NCBI GenBank assembly: GCA_030536255.1
Contig: JAUNQI010000017.1
Location: forward strand, 1 to 47,736
Reading direction: 5' to 3'
Length of the DNA stretch: 47,736 nucleotides
From: Eubacteriales bacterium
GTDB taxonomy: Bacteria > Bacillota > Clostridia > Oscillospirales > Oscillospiraceae
Within the stretch, counting starts at the first letter, position 1. Every line of letters begins with the position of its first letter. Under the pieces are notes generated by a model. That model searched no databases. It was not told where the DNA came from and worked only from the letters and a program-made list of their open reading frames with translations. A program made the translations under genes and the position numbers. Positions 38,506 to 46,603 of the stretch are shown one piece after another.

Positions 38506-39519
38506 GTGAAAATTCTCTCCATTGAATCCACCTGCGATGAAACTGCGGTTGCCGTTGTGGAAGACGGCAGAAAGATCCTCTCAGACAAAATATGCTCTCA
38601 GGCGGATCTGCATGCGCTGTATGGCGGTGTGGTTCCTGAAATCGCCTCCAGAAAACATATCGAAGCGATTTCCCTTCTTGCTGAACAGGCGATAACCGAG
38701 GCCGGCATAACCAGATCTCAGATCGATGCTGTTGCTGTCTCTTATGCTCCGGGGCTGATCGGAGCGGTGCTTGTCGGCGTAAACTTTGCGAAGTCCTGTG
38801 CGCTTGCTCTCGGAGTCCCTTTGATCCCCGTTCATCATATCCGCGGTCATATGGCGGCAAACTATCTGGCATATCCCGAGCTGGAGCCGCCATTCCTCTG
38901 CCTGGCAATCTCCGGAGGAAACAGTCTGCTTGCGGATGTGAGAGGGTATACCGATATGCGGATCCTCGGATGCACGAGGGATGATGCCGCCGGAGAGTGC
39001 TTTGATAAAACGGCCAGAGTGCTCGGCCTGCCGTATCCCGGCGGAAAGCCGATCGATGAGCTTTCAAAAACAGGAGACGATTCAAAATATGTTTTCCCTC
39101 AGGCGCATATTGAATCGAATCCTTACGACATGAGCTTTTCCGGTCTGAAAACAGCGGTTATCAATCTTGTCCATAATTCCGAACAGAAGGGTGAGCCGAT
39201 CGACAGAGCTTCTCTTGCCGCTTCCTTTACGAAGGCTGTCAGTGATGCGCTCGTTCCGCGTGCTATGAGGGCAATCGATGAGCTTGGATATAAAAAGCTG
39301 GTAATTGCCGGAGGAGTAGCGGCCAATTCAAGGATCCGGAGAGACTTTCAGAATGCAGCTGCGGAGAAAAATATAGAGCTTTATATTCCTCCGCTGAAGC
39401 TTTGCGGCGATAACGGCGCAATGATCGGAGCTCAGGGATATTATGAATACCTTGCAGGCAATATTGCCGGATCTGATCTGAACGCGTATGCCTCCATGGA
39501 TATCAACGGCAGTTTTTAG
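38506..39519 (+). CDS. tsaD: tRNA t6A37 threonylcarbamoyltransferase TsaD
   Basis: 337 residues from GTG 38506 (GAAAGG 9 bases upstream). Transfers threonylcarbamoyl to A37 of ANN-decoding tRNAs. ASKHA fold: LSIESTCDETAVAVV, GGVVPEIASRKHIEAI, VSYAPGLIGAVLVGV, HHIRGHMAANYL (metal-binding His pair, about 108-112), AISGGNSLL, GECFDKTARVLGLPYPGG, SFSGLKTAV, VIAGGVAANSRIR, CGDNGAMIGAQGY. Complete. Confidence 0.96.
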   Translation: MKILSIESTCDETAVAVVEDGRKILSDKICSQADLHALYGGVVPEIASRKHIEAISLLAEQAITEAGITRSQIDAVAVSYAPGLIGAVLVGVNFAKSCALALGVPLIPVHHIRGHMAANYLAYPELEPPFLCLAISGGNSLLADVRGYTDMRILGCTRDDAAGECFDKTARVLGLPYPGGKPIDELSKTGDDSKYVFPQAHIESNPYDMSFSGLKTAVINLVHNSEQKGEPIDRASLAASFTKAVSDALVPRAMRAIDELGYKKLVIAGGVAANSRIRRDFQNAAAEKNIELYIPPLKLCGDNGAMIGAQGYYEYLAGNIAGSDLNAYASMDINGSF

Positions 39520-39527
39520 GAGAGAAT

Positions 39528-40076
39528 ATGAAAAAAGTAATTGTCTTTTTTGCAGATGGCTTTGAAGAATGTGAAGGCCTGATCATTGTGGATATCCTCA
39601 GAAGAGCGGGAATTGAAACCGTTACCGCGTCTGTCAGCGGAAAGCTTACGGTAACATCTTCTCATCATGTCTGTGTTGCTGCGGATGTTCTGGCGGAAGA
39701 GGCGGATTATTCTTCCGCGGATATGGTCGTTCTTCCCGGAGGAATGCCGGGAACGCTGAATCTTGCTGCGAATGAAATTGTTGCTGAGCAGTGCCGCGCT
39801 TTTGCAGCGAAAAAAAGCGTTGCGGCGATTTGTGCGGCACCGTCCGTTCTTGCAGGACTTGGTATGCTTGAAAAGAAACCGGCAGCTTGTTATCCCGGTT
39901 TTGAAGACGAGCTTCTTGCCGGCGGAGCGATTCCCTCCGGAGAAGGTGTAACGGTATCCGGGAATATTATTACCGGGCGTGCGCTCGGTTCCGCCATACC
40001 TTTCGCAATTGAACTGGTAAGGCAGCTCTCCGGTCCGGAGGCTGCGGAGAAAGTTACGAAAGCAATCTGCTATTGA
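39528..40076 (+). CDS. DJ-1/PfpI family protein
   Basis: 182 residues. Class I glutamine amidotransferase-like fold. FFADGFEECEGLIIVDILRR gives the conserved Glu, VLPGGMPGTLNLA the turn, and AAICAAPSVLAGLG the nucleophile-elbow Cys (about 104). This is the YajL/DJ-1 branch, with chaperone, deglycase or redox roles proposed. Starts 8 bases after tsaD with AGGAGAG. Confidence 0.92.
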   Translation: MKKVIVFFADGFEECEGLIIVDILRRAGIETVTASVSGKLTVTSSHHVCVAADVLAEEADYSSADMVVLPGGMPGTLNLAANEIVAEQCRAFAAKKSVAAICAAPSVLAGLGMLEKKPAACYPGFEDELLAGGAIPSGEGVTVSGNIITGRALGSAIPFAIELVRQLSGPEAAEKVTKAICY

Positions 40077-40097
40077 TCAGAAAGGAGATTAATATAT

Positions 40098-41267
40098 ATG
40101 CTGAATTCTGAAGTTAAAAACGGGACGCTGGTTCTCATTCCTGAAGGAAAGATCGATACGACGAATGTTCAGGAATTCCGGGTAGAATCAGAATCGATTA
40201 TTGACAATAATCCGGGTCTTCCCATAGTGATAGATGCGGATGATCTGAGCTATATTTCCAGTGCCGGTCTCAGGGTAATTCTTTCTTTCCTGAAAAGACG
40301 TCTCAATGTTTCGGTAATCAATGCCAATTCAACAGTATATGAAATCTTTGAGTCTACCGGTTTTTCCGAGATGATGGATGTAAAAAAGGCGTATAAGAAA
40401 ATCTCTATTGAAGGTTGCGAGATTATTGGCCGCGGCTCCAATGGAACTGTCTACCGTACCGATCCCGAAACGATCGTAAAAGTCTATAACAATCCGGATT
40501 CCCTGCCCGAAATCCAGAATGAACGCCGCCTGGCCCGCTATGCGTTTGTTCATGGAATTCCTACGGCTATTTCCTATGATATCGTCAGAGTAGGGGAAAC
40601 CTATGGTTCGGTTTTTGAGCTTCTGAACGCCACGTCTCTCAGCAAAATGATTGTCCGTGATCCGGATCATTTGAAAGAATATGTAGGAGAATTTGTTGAT
40701 CTCCTCAAAACCATCCATGAGCAGGAGTCCAGTCCCGGGGATGTCCCTTCTGTGAAAGAGACGTACCTTGGCTACGCCAGGTTCCTGAAGGAATATCTCC
40801 CTGAGAAATCATTCTCCAAGTTGCTTGATCTGATCAGCGCTGTCCCGGAAAATTGTCATCTGATTCACGGAGACTATTATGCAAATAATGTGATGTTCCA
40901 GGACGGAAATCCGGTTCTTATTGATATGGATACGCTTTCCTGCGGGGATCCTGTTTTTGAATTTGCTTCCACTTATAATGCTCTTGGCGGCTTTGCTTCG
41001 ATTTACGAGGGAGAGGATGCTTGCGGAAGATTATCGGGAAAGCTTGCTATGGATATGTGGGATGAGACGATGAAACTGTATTATTCCGGGCTTTCTGATG
41101 AAGAACGTCAGACCCAGAATGATCGGGTAAAGCTTCTTGGCTATGCCCGTATTCTTCGCAGACATATCAAGCGCATCGGAATGGATACAGAAATCGACAG
41201 AAGCCACTACGAAAAATGCAGAAACTTTCTGGTTGATCTGATCGATAAGGTCGATACTCTGGTCTGA
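40098..41267 (+). CDS. STAS domain fused to an aminoglycoside-phosphotransferase-like kinase
   Basis: 389 residues. Residues 1 to about 105 form an STAS (anti-sigma-factor antagonist) domain: GTLVLIPEGKIDTTNVQEF, DADDLSYISSAGLRVILSFL with Ser54/55 at the site that is phosphorylated in SpoIIAA-type proteins, and FESTGFSEMMDV. Residues about 108-389 form a protein-kinase-like phosphotransferase: GCEIIGRGSNGTVYRTD (phosphate loop), IVKVY (Lys), HLIHGDYYANNVMF (catalytic Asp259) and LIDMDTLSCGDPVFE (metal Asp). The pattern recalls the TIGR02172 kinase group. AAAGGAG lies 11 bases upstream. The substrate is unknown. Confidence 0.85.
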   Translation: MLNSEVKNGTLVLIPEGKIDTTNVQEFRVESESIIDNNPGLPIVIDADDLSYISSAGLRVILSFLKRRLNVSVINANSTVYEIFESTGFSEMMDVKKAYKKISIEGCEIIGRGSNGTVYRTDPETIVKVYNNPDSLPEIQNERRLARYAFVHGIPTAISYDIVRVGETYGSVFELLNATSLSKMIVRDPDHLKEYVGEFVDLLKTIHEQESSPGDVPSVKETYLGYARFLKEYLPEKSFSKLLDLISAVPENCHLIHGDYYANNVMFQDGNPVLIDMDTLSCGDPVFEFASTYNALGGFASIYEGEDACGRLSGKLAMDMWDETMKLYYSGLSDEERQTQNDRVKLLGYARILRRHIKRIGMDTEIDRSHYEKCRNFLVDLIDKVDTLV

Positions 41268-41321
41268 CTTTCTCTCTGACATAATTTTTGTTCTGAAACT
41301 TCCTCTTAATAGAAAAGAAAT

Positions 41322-41370
41322 AACGGAAAGCTTGCCGATCGTTTCGGTTCGCTTTCCGTTTTGATTTTTT
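41322..41370 (+). terminator. Terminator between convergent genes
   Basis: AACGGAAAGC (41322-41331) pairs perfectly with GCTTTCCGTT (41351-41360); inside, CCGA/TCGG adds a second short stem. TTGATTTTTTG follows; the other strand has TATTTCTTTTC, so it may serve both sides. Confidence 0.85.
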
Positions 41371-41421
41371 GATGAATTGAATTGTTACACACTTCATTCT
41401 GATAGAAATCAGACCAGTTTG

Positions 41422-43314
41422 TTATTCTGCCTTTTTCTTCTTTTGACGATGCAGGGATATTGCACGGACAAGTTTTTTTATCAGGATAATCAGCAGAACG
41501 ATGATCGCGATGAGCAGAATGATCAGACCGCCCAGCAGGAAGGTGGATGTGCCGGGATCGGAAATTACGGCCAGACCGCCTTTGCTGATTTTTACCTTCC
41601 TCCCCAGTGGCTCACCGTACAGTTCTTCCGGAATTTCAGGGACACCGTTGACTTCGTCAAAGGACTTCAGGTAATTCATGAACGCGGCCCATTCCTTAAT
41701 TTCCTTATCGTTTTTATCCTTCAAGGCGAGCTGATAAAGATCGTCAACCGGATTCCCGTCTTTATCCTTGATGACGATTTTCAGAATTCCTACCGTCAGG
41801 TCGTTTACCATCCCGAGCATATTTGCCGCATAAGTGTTGGCGGCAATGCAGTATAGTTTGTCATCGTCGATCTTTTCTTCGGTTCCATCTTTCCTTACAA
41901 GAACGATATCTGTTGTCTGATCCAGCAAAACGCGCTTCTCGTTGAATTTCATTTTCAGACCGGAATAACTCATCTTGATAGAGCTTACCAGAGGTCCGAG
42001 AGAAGCATCCAGTTCACAGAGTAGTTTCAGTTCTTTGCCCGTGATATATCCGGCAAGAATAGGATGACCTGCGGAGCCGTCACTGCCTACTCCCAGAGAA
42101 CAGATCTCGAAAGCATCCGCAACAGTGATATCTCCTTCGGAAAAGCTTCCGCGTATTGTCCCAAGACCGACGGCAGCAACATCAATATCTGTGATCCCGT
42201 TCCGTTCTGCTTCGTACAGATAGGAATCTGCAATCAGGTTTCCCAACGGATATTCCTGATGAACGGAATACATCTCATCAAGAGGCATGAAGCTGATCGG
42301 AGAGCGGGCGATTACCTGGTCGGGAGAAACATTGTATTCAGAAAGATATGTCTCACTGATATGATCGTTAAATTCCCGCAGCAGTTCGTCGATTTCAGGA
42401 TCAGGCTCAAGACTGTCATCGATCGGGATCAGTTCACTCTCAATAAGGGTGATGCCGTCGTTTCCAAGCGAAATATCCAGCTTCCCGAGATAGTCCATAT
42501 TGGCACCGGATGAAACAAGAAGAGATCCGTTGGTTTGAATTACTTCGGGATAAGCTGTATGACTGTGTCCGCTGATAACAACATCAATTCCGGAGACAAT
42601 ATTGATAAGGTCAAAATCCTCTCCGGTTTTACCGTCTCCGGCGGTTCCGGAATGGGAAAGACATATAATGCAGTCAGGGTCTTCCTTTTCCTTCAGCTCT
42701 TTGACAATTGCAGCGGATCTGTCAATATAACCGGAAAACTTCATGCCGCTTGTCGGAGAGTCATCAATGGCTTCTAATCCGAGTACTCCGAAGACGGCGA
42801 TTTTCTTACCATTGACGTTCAGTATGGTATAATCGGCTGAACCGTAATTATCCAGTGCATTTTTTACGGCAGCCTGCTCATCCGTGAGCTCGCCGGAAAA
42901 ATCCAGATTGGACTGGACATACCGGGGGAGAGCTTCTCCTTCCGCCGCATATTTCACGGCAGTGTTCAGATGATCGGCGAAACCGAATCCGCCATAATCC
43001 CACTCGTGATTCCCCACGGTTACAACGTCACAGCCAAGCTTTCCGAGAAGTCTGAGCTCGTATGCGTCTGTACTGAAACCGGCCTGAAGCAGGGTCCCCA
43101 TGGCATAGTCTCCGCTATCAAGATAAATTGTATTTTCATCGGACAACTGATCGATCAGCGTCTTCAGCCTGCCGGCTTTCTCAAAATTAGAATGAATATC
43201 TCCCGTATAGAGGATCCGGAGCCTGGTCTCGTTTTCGGCGAAGGATTCAAAGGGAAAGATACCGGCAAGAAGAATCAGTGCCAGAAGAAGTGCAAAAGTC
43301 TTTTTGATAATCAT
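41422..43314 (-). CDS. Membrane-anchored 5'-nucleotidase / metallophosphoesterase
   Basis: 630 residues. Signal peptide (1-26, ending ESFAENE). Calcineurin-like domain: LYTGDIHSNFE, YLDSGDYAMGT, TVGNHEWDYGG, CLSHSGTAG, VISGHSHTAYPE (metal ligands all present). C-terminal 5'-nucleotidase domain from about 320 (PLGNLIADSYLYEAE, GLGTIRGSFSEGDITVADAF). The end is a hydrophobic helix (TFLLGGLIILLIAIIVLL) then a Lys/Arg tail; no LPXTG, so it is a membrane anchor. Extracellular nucleotide or UDP-sugar breakdown is expected. AGAGG precedes the ATG. Confidence 0.92.
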   Translation of the reverse strand: MIIKKTFALLLALILLAGIFPFESFAENETRLRILYTGDIHSNFEKAGRLKTLIDQLSDENTIYLDSGDYAMGTLLQAGFSTDAYELRLLGKLGCDVVTVGNHEWDYGGFGFADHLNTAVKYAAEGEALPRYVQSNLDFSGELTDEQAAVKNALDNYGSADYTILNVNGKKIAVFGVLGLEAIDDSPTSGMKFSGYIDRSAAIVKELKEKEDPDCIICLSHSGTAGDGKTGEDFDLINIVSGIDVVISGHSHTAYPEVIQTNGSLLVSSGANMDYLGKLDISLGNDGITLIESELIPIDDSLEPDPEIDELLREFNDHISETYLSEYNVSPDQVIARSPISFMPLDEMYSVHQEYPLGNLIADSYLYEAERNGITDIDVAAVGLGTIRGSFSEGDITVADAFEICSLGVGSDGSAGHPILAGYITGKELKLLCELDASLGPLVSSIKMSYSGLKMKFNEKRVLLDQTTDIVLVRKDGTEEKIDDDKLYCIAANTYAANMLGMVNDLTVGILKIVIKDKDGNPVDDLYQLALKDKNDKEIKEWAAFMNYLKSFDEVNGVPEIPEELYGEPLGRKVKISKGGLAVISDPGTSTFLLGGLIILLIAIIVLLIILIKKLVRAISLHRQKKKKAE

Positions 43315-43373
43315 AAGCTGCCTCTGTTATTTAAAAAGTTGAAAAATTATATCTGCTGTTGTCTGCCGGACTC

Positions 43374-44114
43374 TTAAAGCAGACTGTGTTCGGCAAATGA
43401 ATAATAACTGTCATTGCAAACAATAAAATGATCATTCAGCCGGATACCTACCGTAGCAAGCGCATCCCGGATCCTGTCAGTTACCAGAATGTCGTCCTTT
43501 GACGGCTCCGGTATTCCGTCAGGGTGGTTATGAGCCACAATACATGAGGTGCATTTTGATGTAAGCGCGATTTCAGCGATCCTTCGGATATCCACATTTA
43601 CCTTATTCACGACCCCGTGGGAAACTTCCTTCCGGCTGAGGAGCTTTAAAGAAGCGTCAAGGCAGTAAATCATAAACCGTTCATCCCTGTCTGCGATAAA
43701 ACAGGACTGTATGTATTTCCCGATTTCTCCGGAGTTTTTAAAGTATTTGAGTTCTTTTTCTTCCTTCTCAAGGATCGCTTTCCTTGCAAGACCCGGAACC
43801 AGATTGATAAGGATCGCCGCATGCTCCGGGATTCCGGCAGCCGTGAGCTCCGGAACCGACGCGGAGAAAACATTCTGAAGCGAACCGAATCTGTCCAGAA
43901 GGGCATGCGCGAGAGGGTTTGTGTCTTTTCTCTGAATACCGTAAAAAAGAAGCATTTCAAGCGCCCGGACGTCGCTGAAGTTTTCTATACCGGATTTTAA
44001 GTATTCTTCCTTTACTCTCTGCCGATGACCGCTGTGGATCTGATCTTTGGCGGAACTCGGTTCTTCCATGAGCTGATCCTCTTTTTTTTCATCCGTTTTC
44101 AGCGAAATTTCCAT
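43374..44114 (-). CDS. radC: RadC-family JAMM-domain protein
   Basis: 246 residues from ATG 44114 (AGAAGG 10 bases upstream). N-terminal helix-hairpin-helix-like region (HSGHRQRVKEEYL, LEMLLFYGIQRKDTNPLAH, LTAAGIPEHAAILI) and a C-terminal JAB/MPN domain with CIVAHNHPDGIPEPSKDDIL, which supplies the His-x-His, Ser and Asp metal ligands. RadC function is unsettled despite its name. The N-terminal tail is longer and more acidic than usual. Confidence 0.93.
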   Translation of the reverse strand: MEISLKTDEKKEDQLMEEPSSAKDQIHSGHRQRVKEEYLKSGIENFSDVRALEMLLFYGIQRKDTNPLAHALLDRFGSLQNVFSASVPELTAAGIPEHAAILINLVPGLARKAILEKEEKELKYFKNSGEIGKYIQSCFIADRDERFMIYCLDASLKLLSRKEVSHGVVNKVNVDIRRIAEIALTSKCTSCIVAHNHPDGIPEPSKDDILVTDRIRDALATVGIRLNDHFIVCNDSYYSFAEHSLL

Positions 44115-44154
44115 TTCTATCATCCTTCTCTGTAAAATGACCAAATTTTTATAC

Positions 44155-44183
44155 ATTATAATATAATGGAATACAGGCTTCAA
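44155..44183 (-). promoter_or_regulatory. Promoter for radC
   Basis: On the minus strand TTGAAG (44183-44178), 17-base spacer, TATAAT (44160-44155). Divergent from the ABC operon promoter. Confidence 0.7.
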
Positions 44184-44293
44184 GTCTATTCTGGATCATC
44201 CGATTTTCCCCTTAATTTAGGCTATCTGTGCACTTTAGCTATTTTACTGATTAAAGTTTGCGAAAGGGCGAAAATATTTGGTGATATTTACTA
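44184..44293 (+). other. Divergent intergenic spacer, no gene seen
   Basis: AT-rich spacer between the radC promoter and the ABC operon promoter, within a 402-base gap between annotated protein genes (44115-44516). I see no T-box elements here and no coding bias. Confidence 0.5.
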
Positions 44294-44321
44294 TTGCTTT
44301 TGCTATTTAAAGTGGTATAAT
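44294..44321 (+). promoter_or_regulatory. Promoter of the ABC importer leader
   Basis: TTGCTT (44294-44299), 16-base spacer, TATAAT (44316-44321), with an extended TG at 44313-44314. Transcription should begin near 44328. Confidence 0.8.
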
Positions 44322-44358
44322 ACAGACATAATCCAAAAGACAAGCGGGGATGAAACAG

Positions 44359-44430
44359 ATGAAAAGAAATACCGTTTCATTACATTATTATTATCGCTAT
44401 TATTACGACAGTTCTGTTTACTGCCGATGA
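44359..44430 (+). CDS. Tyrosine-rich leader peptide of the ABC importer operon
   Basis: 23 codons from ATG 44359 (GGGGA at 44346-44350, 8 bases upstream); an in-frame ATG at 44350 would add three. The core reads HYYYRYYYDSSVY, with seven Tyr codons (386, 389, 392, 398, 401, 404, 419 plus 44000; five TAT, two TAC) and no Trp. The stop TGA is at 44428-44430. It lies after the promoter and before a Rho-independent terminator ahead of an amino-acid-type importer. Too short for family recognition; its job should be ribosome stalling when charged tRNA-Tyr is scarce. That role is inference from position, codons and RNA folds. Confidence 0.75.
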   Translation: MKRNTVSLHYYYRYYYDSSVYCR

Positions 44431-44478
44431 TAGGTCATGCGGATTTATGAAGTGTTAAATCAATGCAGTCCCGTCATC
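44424..44478 (+). promoter_or_regulatory. Antiterminator helix overlapping the leader stop codon
   Basis: GATGA (44426-44430) pairs with TCATC (44474-44478); T431 with G473 (wobble); GG (433-434) with CC (470-471); TGC (438-440) with GCA (465-467); G441 with T464; GATTT (442-446) with AAATC (457-461); loop of 10. All pairs are nested. It uses the left arm of the terminator, so only one can form. A small rival hairpin, ATGA (427-430) with TCAT (435-438) plus CC/GG (424-425 with 441-442), could act as anti-antiterminator. Confidence 0.65.
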
Positions 44479-44496
44479 AGCGGGGCTGTATTTTTA
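44464..44496 (+). terminator. Leader (attenuator) terminator of the ABC importer operon
   Basis: TGCAGTCCCG (44464-44473) pairs with CGGGGCTGTA (44481-44490), 10 bp including two G/T wobbles, loop TCATCAG, then TTTTTA. It stands 20 bases before the first importer ATG, inside the transcription unit. Confidence 0.85.
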
Positions 44497-44516
44497 TTAA
44501 GAAAGGAAAAAATACC

Positions 44517-45488
44517 ATGAAAAACTCAAAACTCAGAAAGATCCTCTCAGCAGCAATCGTACTTACAATGATTTTTGCTTTATTTGCTGTCACTGCCTCT
44601 GCAGATGAGAAGTATACCGTTGGTATTTGTCAGCTCGTTCAGCACTCCGCTTTGGATGCGGCAACCTTAGGTTTCCGCGATGCTCTTACCGATGCGCTTG
44701 GTGACAGCGTTGAGTTTGATGAGCAGAATGCTTCCGGTGATATTTCCACCTGCGCAGTGATCTGCAATGGTTTCGCAGCTTCCAAAGTTGACCTGATCCT
44801 TGCCAATGCTACTCCTGCTCTGCAGGCTGCAGTTGCTGCAACTGATGAGATCCCCATCCTCGGAACTTCCATTACCGAATACGGTGTTGCACTCGATATT
44901 GATGACTTTAACGGAACCGTCGGCGGAAATATTTCCGGTACCTCTGACCTCGCGCCTCTGGATCAGCAGGCACAGATGATCGTTGATCTGTTCCCTGAAG
45001 CAAAAACAGTAGCGATCCTTTACTGCTCCGCTGAAGCCAATTCAGTCTACCAGGCAGACGTTGTAAAAGCCGAGCTTGAAAAGAACGGTCTTTCCGTGAA
45101 TATCTGCACCTTCTCTGACTCCAACGATGTCGCAACAGTAACCGAATCCGCATGTGCCGATGCTGATGTTCTGTACATCCCCACGGATAACACTGCTGCT
45201 TCCTGTGCTGAAGCAATCGGCAATGTAGCAGAACCTGCAGGTGTTCCCATCATCACCGGTGAAGAAGGCCCCTGCGCAATCTGCGGTGTTGCAACGCTTA
45301 CGATCAATTACTACGATCTTGGCCGTACCACCGGCGAGATGGCAGCAAAAATTCTGAAGGGCGAAGCTGATATCTCAGAGATGCCCGTTGAGTACTTCCC
45401 GAATCCTGTTAAAAAGTTCAATCCCGAAATGGCCGAGCTCTTTAATGTTGCAATTCCCGAAGACTACGAAGCAATTGAAGCAGCCTGA
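44517..45488 (+). CDS. ABC importer substrate-binding protein (PF04392 type, TrpX-like)
   Basis: 323 residues from ATG 44517 (AGAAAGGA upstream); the longer frame includes the terminator. Signal peptide (1-28, ending VTASADEKY) cut by ordinary signal peptidase; there is no lipobox Cys, though most Gram-positive binding proteins are lipoproteins. The mature protein follows the ABC_sub_bind pattern: VGICQLVQHSALDAATLGFR, ILANATPALQAAV, ILGTSITEYG, VAILYCSAEANSVYQADVV, ADVLYIPTDNTAAS, INYYDLGRTTGEMAAKIL. The family includes predicted tryptophan/tyrosine importers. The Tyr-rich leader argues for tyrosine here. Confidence 0.88.
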   Translation: MKNSKLRKILSAAIVLTMIFALFAVTASADEKYTVGICQLVQHSALDAATLGFRDALTDALGDSVEFDEQNASGDISTCAVICNGFAASKVDLILANATPALQAAVAATDEIPILGTSITEYGVALDIDDFNGTVGGNISGTSDLAPLDQQAQMIVDLFPEAKTVAILYCSAEANSVYQADVVKAELEKNGLSVNICTFSDSNDVATVTESACADADVLYIPTDNTAASCAEAIGNVAEPAGVPIITGEEGPCAICGVATLTINYYDLGRTTGEMAAKILKGEADISEMPVEYFPNPVKKFNPEMAELFNVAIPEDYEAIEAA

Positions 45489-45551
45489 GCTTCCGTTTGA
45501 CCTCATTTTCAAGTCAGAAGTCTGATCTTTAACATAAGTTAGAATCATCCG

Positions 45552-45587
45552 TCCTGAGGAGGACTGCTGCGGCAGTTCTCCTCAGGA
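45552..45587 (+). promoter_or_regulatory. 16-bp intercistronic hairpin between binding protein and permease
   Basis: Bases 45552-45567 pair with 45572-45587 (one G/T wobble) around TGCG. No T-run follows, so it is likely an mRNA 3'-end stabiliser or partial stop that keeps binding-protein levels above those of the permease. Confidence 0.8.
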
Positions 45588-45650
45588 GTGTGTCAGTAAT
45601 CATTTGTTGGTTATCCAAATTAAGTAGATATAAAGATAGGAACATTCAAT

Positions 45651-46601
45651 ATGAGTCTGGTAAATCTGATGTCCCGTATGCCGGCAGCTGTAGCGCAAGG
45701 TATGATCTGGGGAATTATGGCACTTGGAGTATACATTACTTTCAGAATTCTGAGAGTCTCTGATCTGAGTGTGGATGGCACCTTTGCCACGGGAGGAGCG
45801 GTATCTGTAATGCTGCTTCTGAACGGATGCCCGGCCTGGGCTGCCCTTCTGGCTGCTGTTGCGGCCGGAATTATTGCAGGACTGATAACCGGACTGCTTC
45901 ATACAAGACTCGGAATACCTGCAATTCTTGCCGGTATTTTAACTCAGTTTGCATTATATTCCATCAACCTTCGAATCATGGGGATGAAGTCAAATCAGAC
46001 GGCAAGTCTGAAAAAATACGGCATGTTTTTTGATAACGGAACCGGTTTTCTGATCTCATCCCGGTATGTTCCGCAGGCAATTCTGGTTGGTGGAATCATT
46101 TCATTGCTTGTTATCCTTGCTTTATACTGGTATTTCGGCACAGAACAGGGAAGCGCGATCCGTGCGACCGGCTCCAATCCCAATATGGCGGCAGCGCAGG
46201 GAATCAATAATTCCAATATGACGGTTCTCGGTCTTGCAATATCCAATGGCATGGTTGGTCTTGCGGGAGCACTGATGACGCAGTTCCAGGGTACTGCGGA
46301 TGTGAATATGGGCCGTGGTGCGATCGTTATCGGTCTTGCAGCGATTGTCATCGGTGAAGTGATCTGTGACGCGCTGTTCAGTAAAGGCTGCAACTTCGGA
46401 GTCCGGCTGGGATTTGTAGTGATCGGCGGTATTCTCTATTATATCGTTATGACGGTAATTCTCTGGCTGAAGCTTGACCCGAATGATCTGAAGCTGTTCA
46501 CTGCTATTATTGTAACGATATTCCTTGCTGTGCCACATCTGCAGCAGCAATCTAAAAGTTCATTCAGACAGGCTGCGAAAAAAGCCGGGAAGGAAGAATA
46601 A
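45651..46601 (+). CDS. ABC importer permease
   Basis: 316 residues with eight or more hydrophobic helices. Branched-chain-type permease fold (BPD_transp_2): GMIWGIMALGVYITFRILRV, DLSVDGTFATGGAV near the N-terminus, GIPAILAGILTQFALYSINL, and GSAIRATGSNPNMAAAQGIN, the loop that contacts the ATPase; later GAIVIGLAAIVIGEVI. These blocks match partners of PF04392 binding proteins. TAGGAA is the ribosome site. The ATPase gene starts 2 bases after its stop. Confidence 0.93.
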   Translation: MSLVNLMSRMPAAVAQGMIWGIMALGVYITFRILRVSDLSVDGTFATGGAVSVMLLLNGCPAWAALLAAVAAGIIAGLITGLLHTRLGIPAILAGILTQFALYSINLRIMGMKSNQTASLKKYGMFFDNGTGFLISSRYVPQAILVGGIISLLVILALYWYFGTEQGSAIRATGSNPNMAAAQGINNSNMTVLGLAISNGMVGLAGALMTQFQGTADVNMGRGAIVIGLAAIVIGEVICDALFSKGCNFGVRLGFVVIGGILYYIVMTVILWLKLDPNDLKLFTAIIVTIFLAVPHLQQQSKSSFRQAAKKAGKEE

Positions 46602-46603
46602 CG

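Noticed and set aside
41397..41413. Short palindrome TCTGAT/ATCAGA near the end of the 5'-nucleotidase gene
   Set aside because: Only 6 bp with no T-run on the relevant strand; the stronger hairpin at 41322-41360 suffices.
44166..44450. Open frame of 94 codons on the plus strand before the importer
   Set aside because: No ribosome site and it starts upstream of the promoter at 44294-44321; the small Tyr-rich frame inside the transcript is a better candidate.
44184..44516. T-box riboswitch ahead of the importer
   Set aside because: No T-box consensus (the conserved TGGN-containing bulge) or long stem I is visible; the leader-peptide layout explains the terminator.
45552..45587. Rho-independent terminator
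   Set aside because: Very strong stem but followed by GTGTGTCAGT rather than a T-run, and permease and ATPase genes follow.
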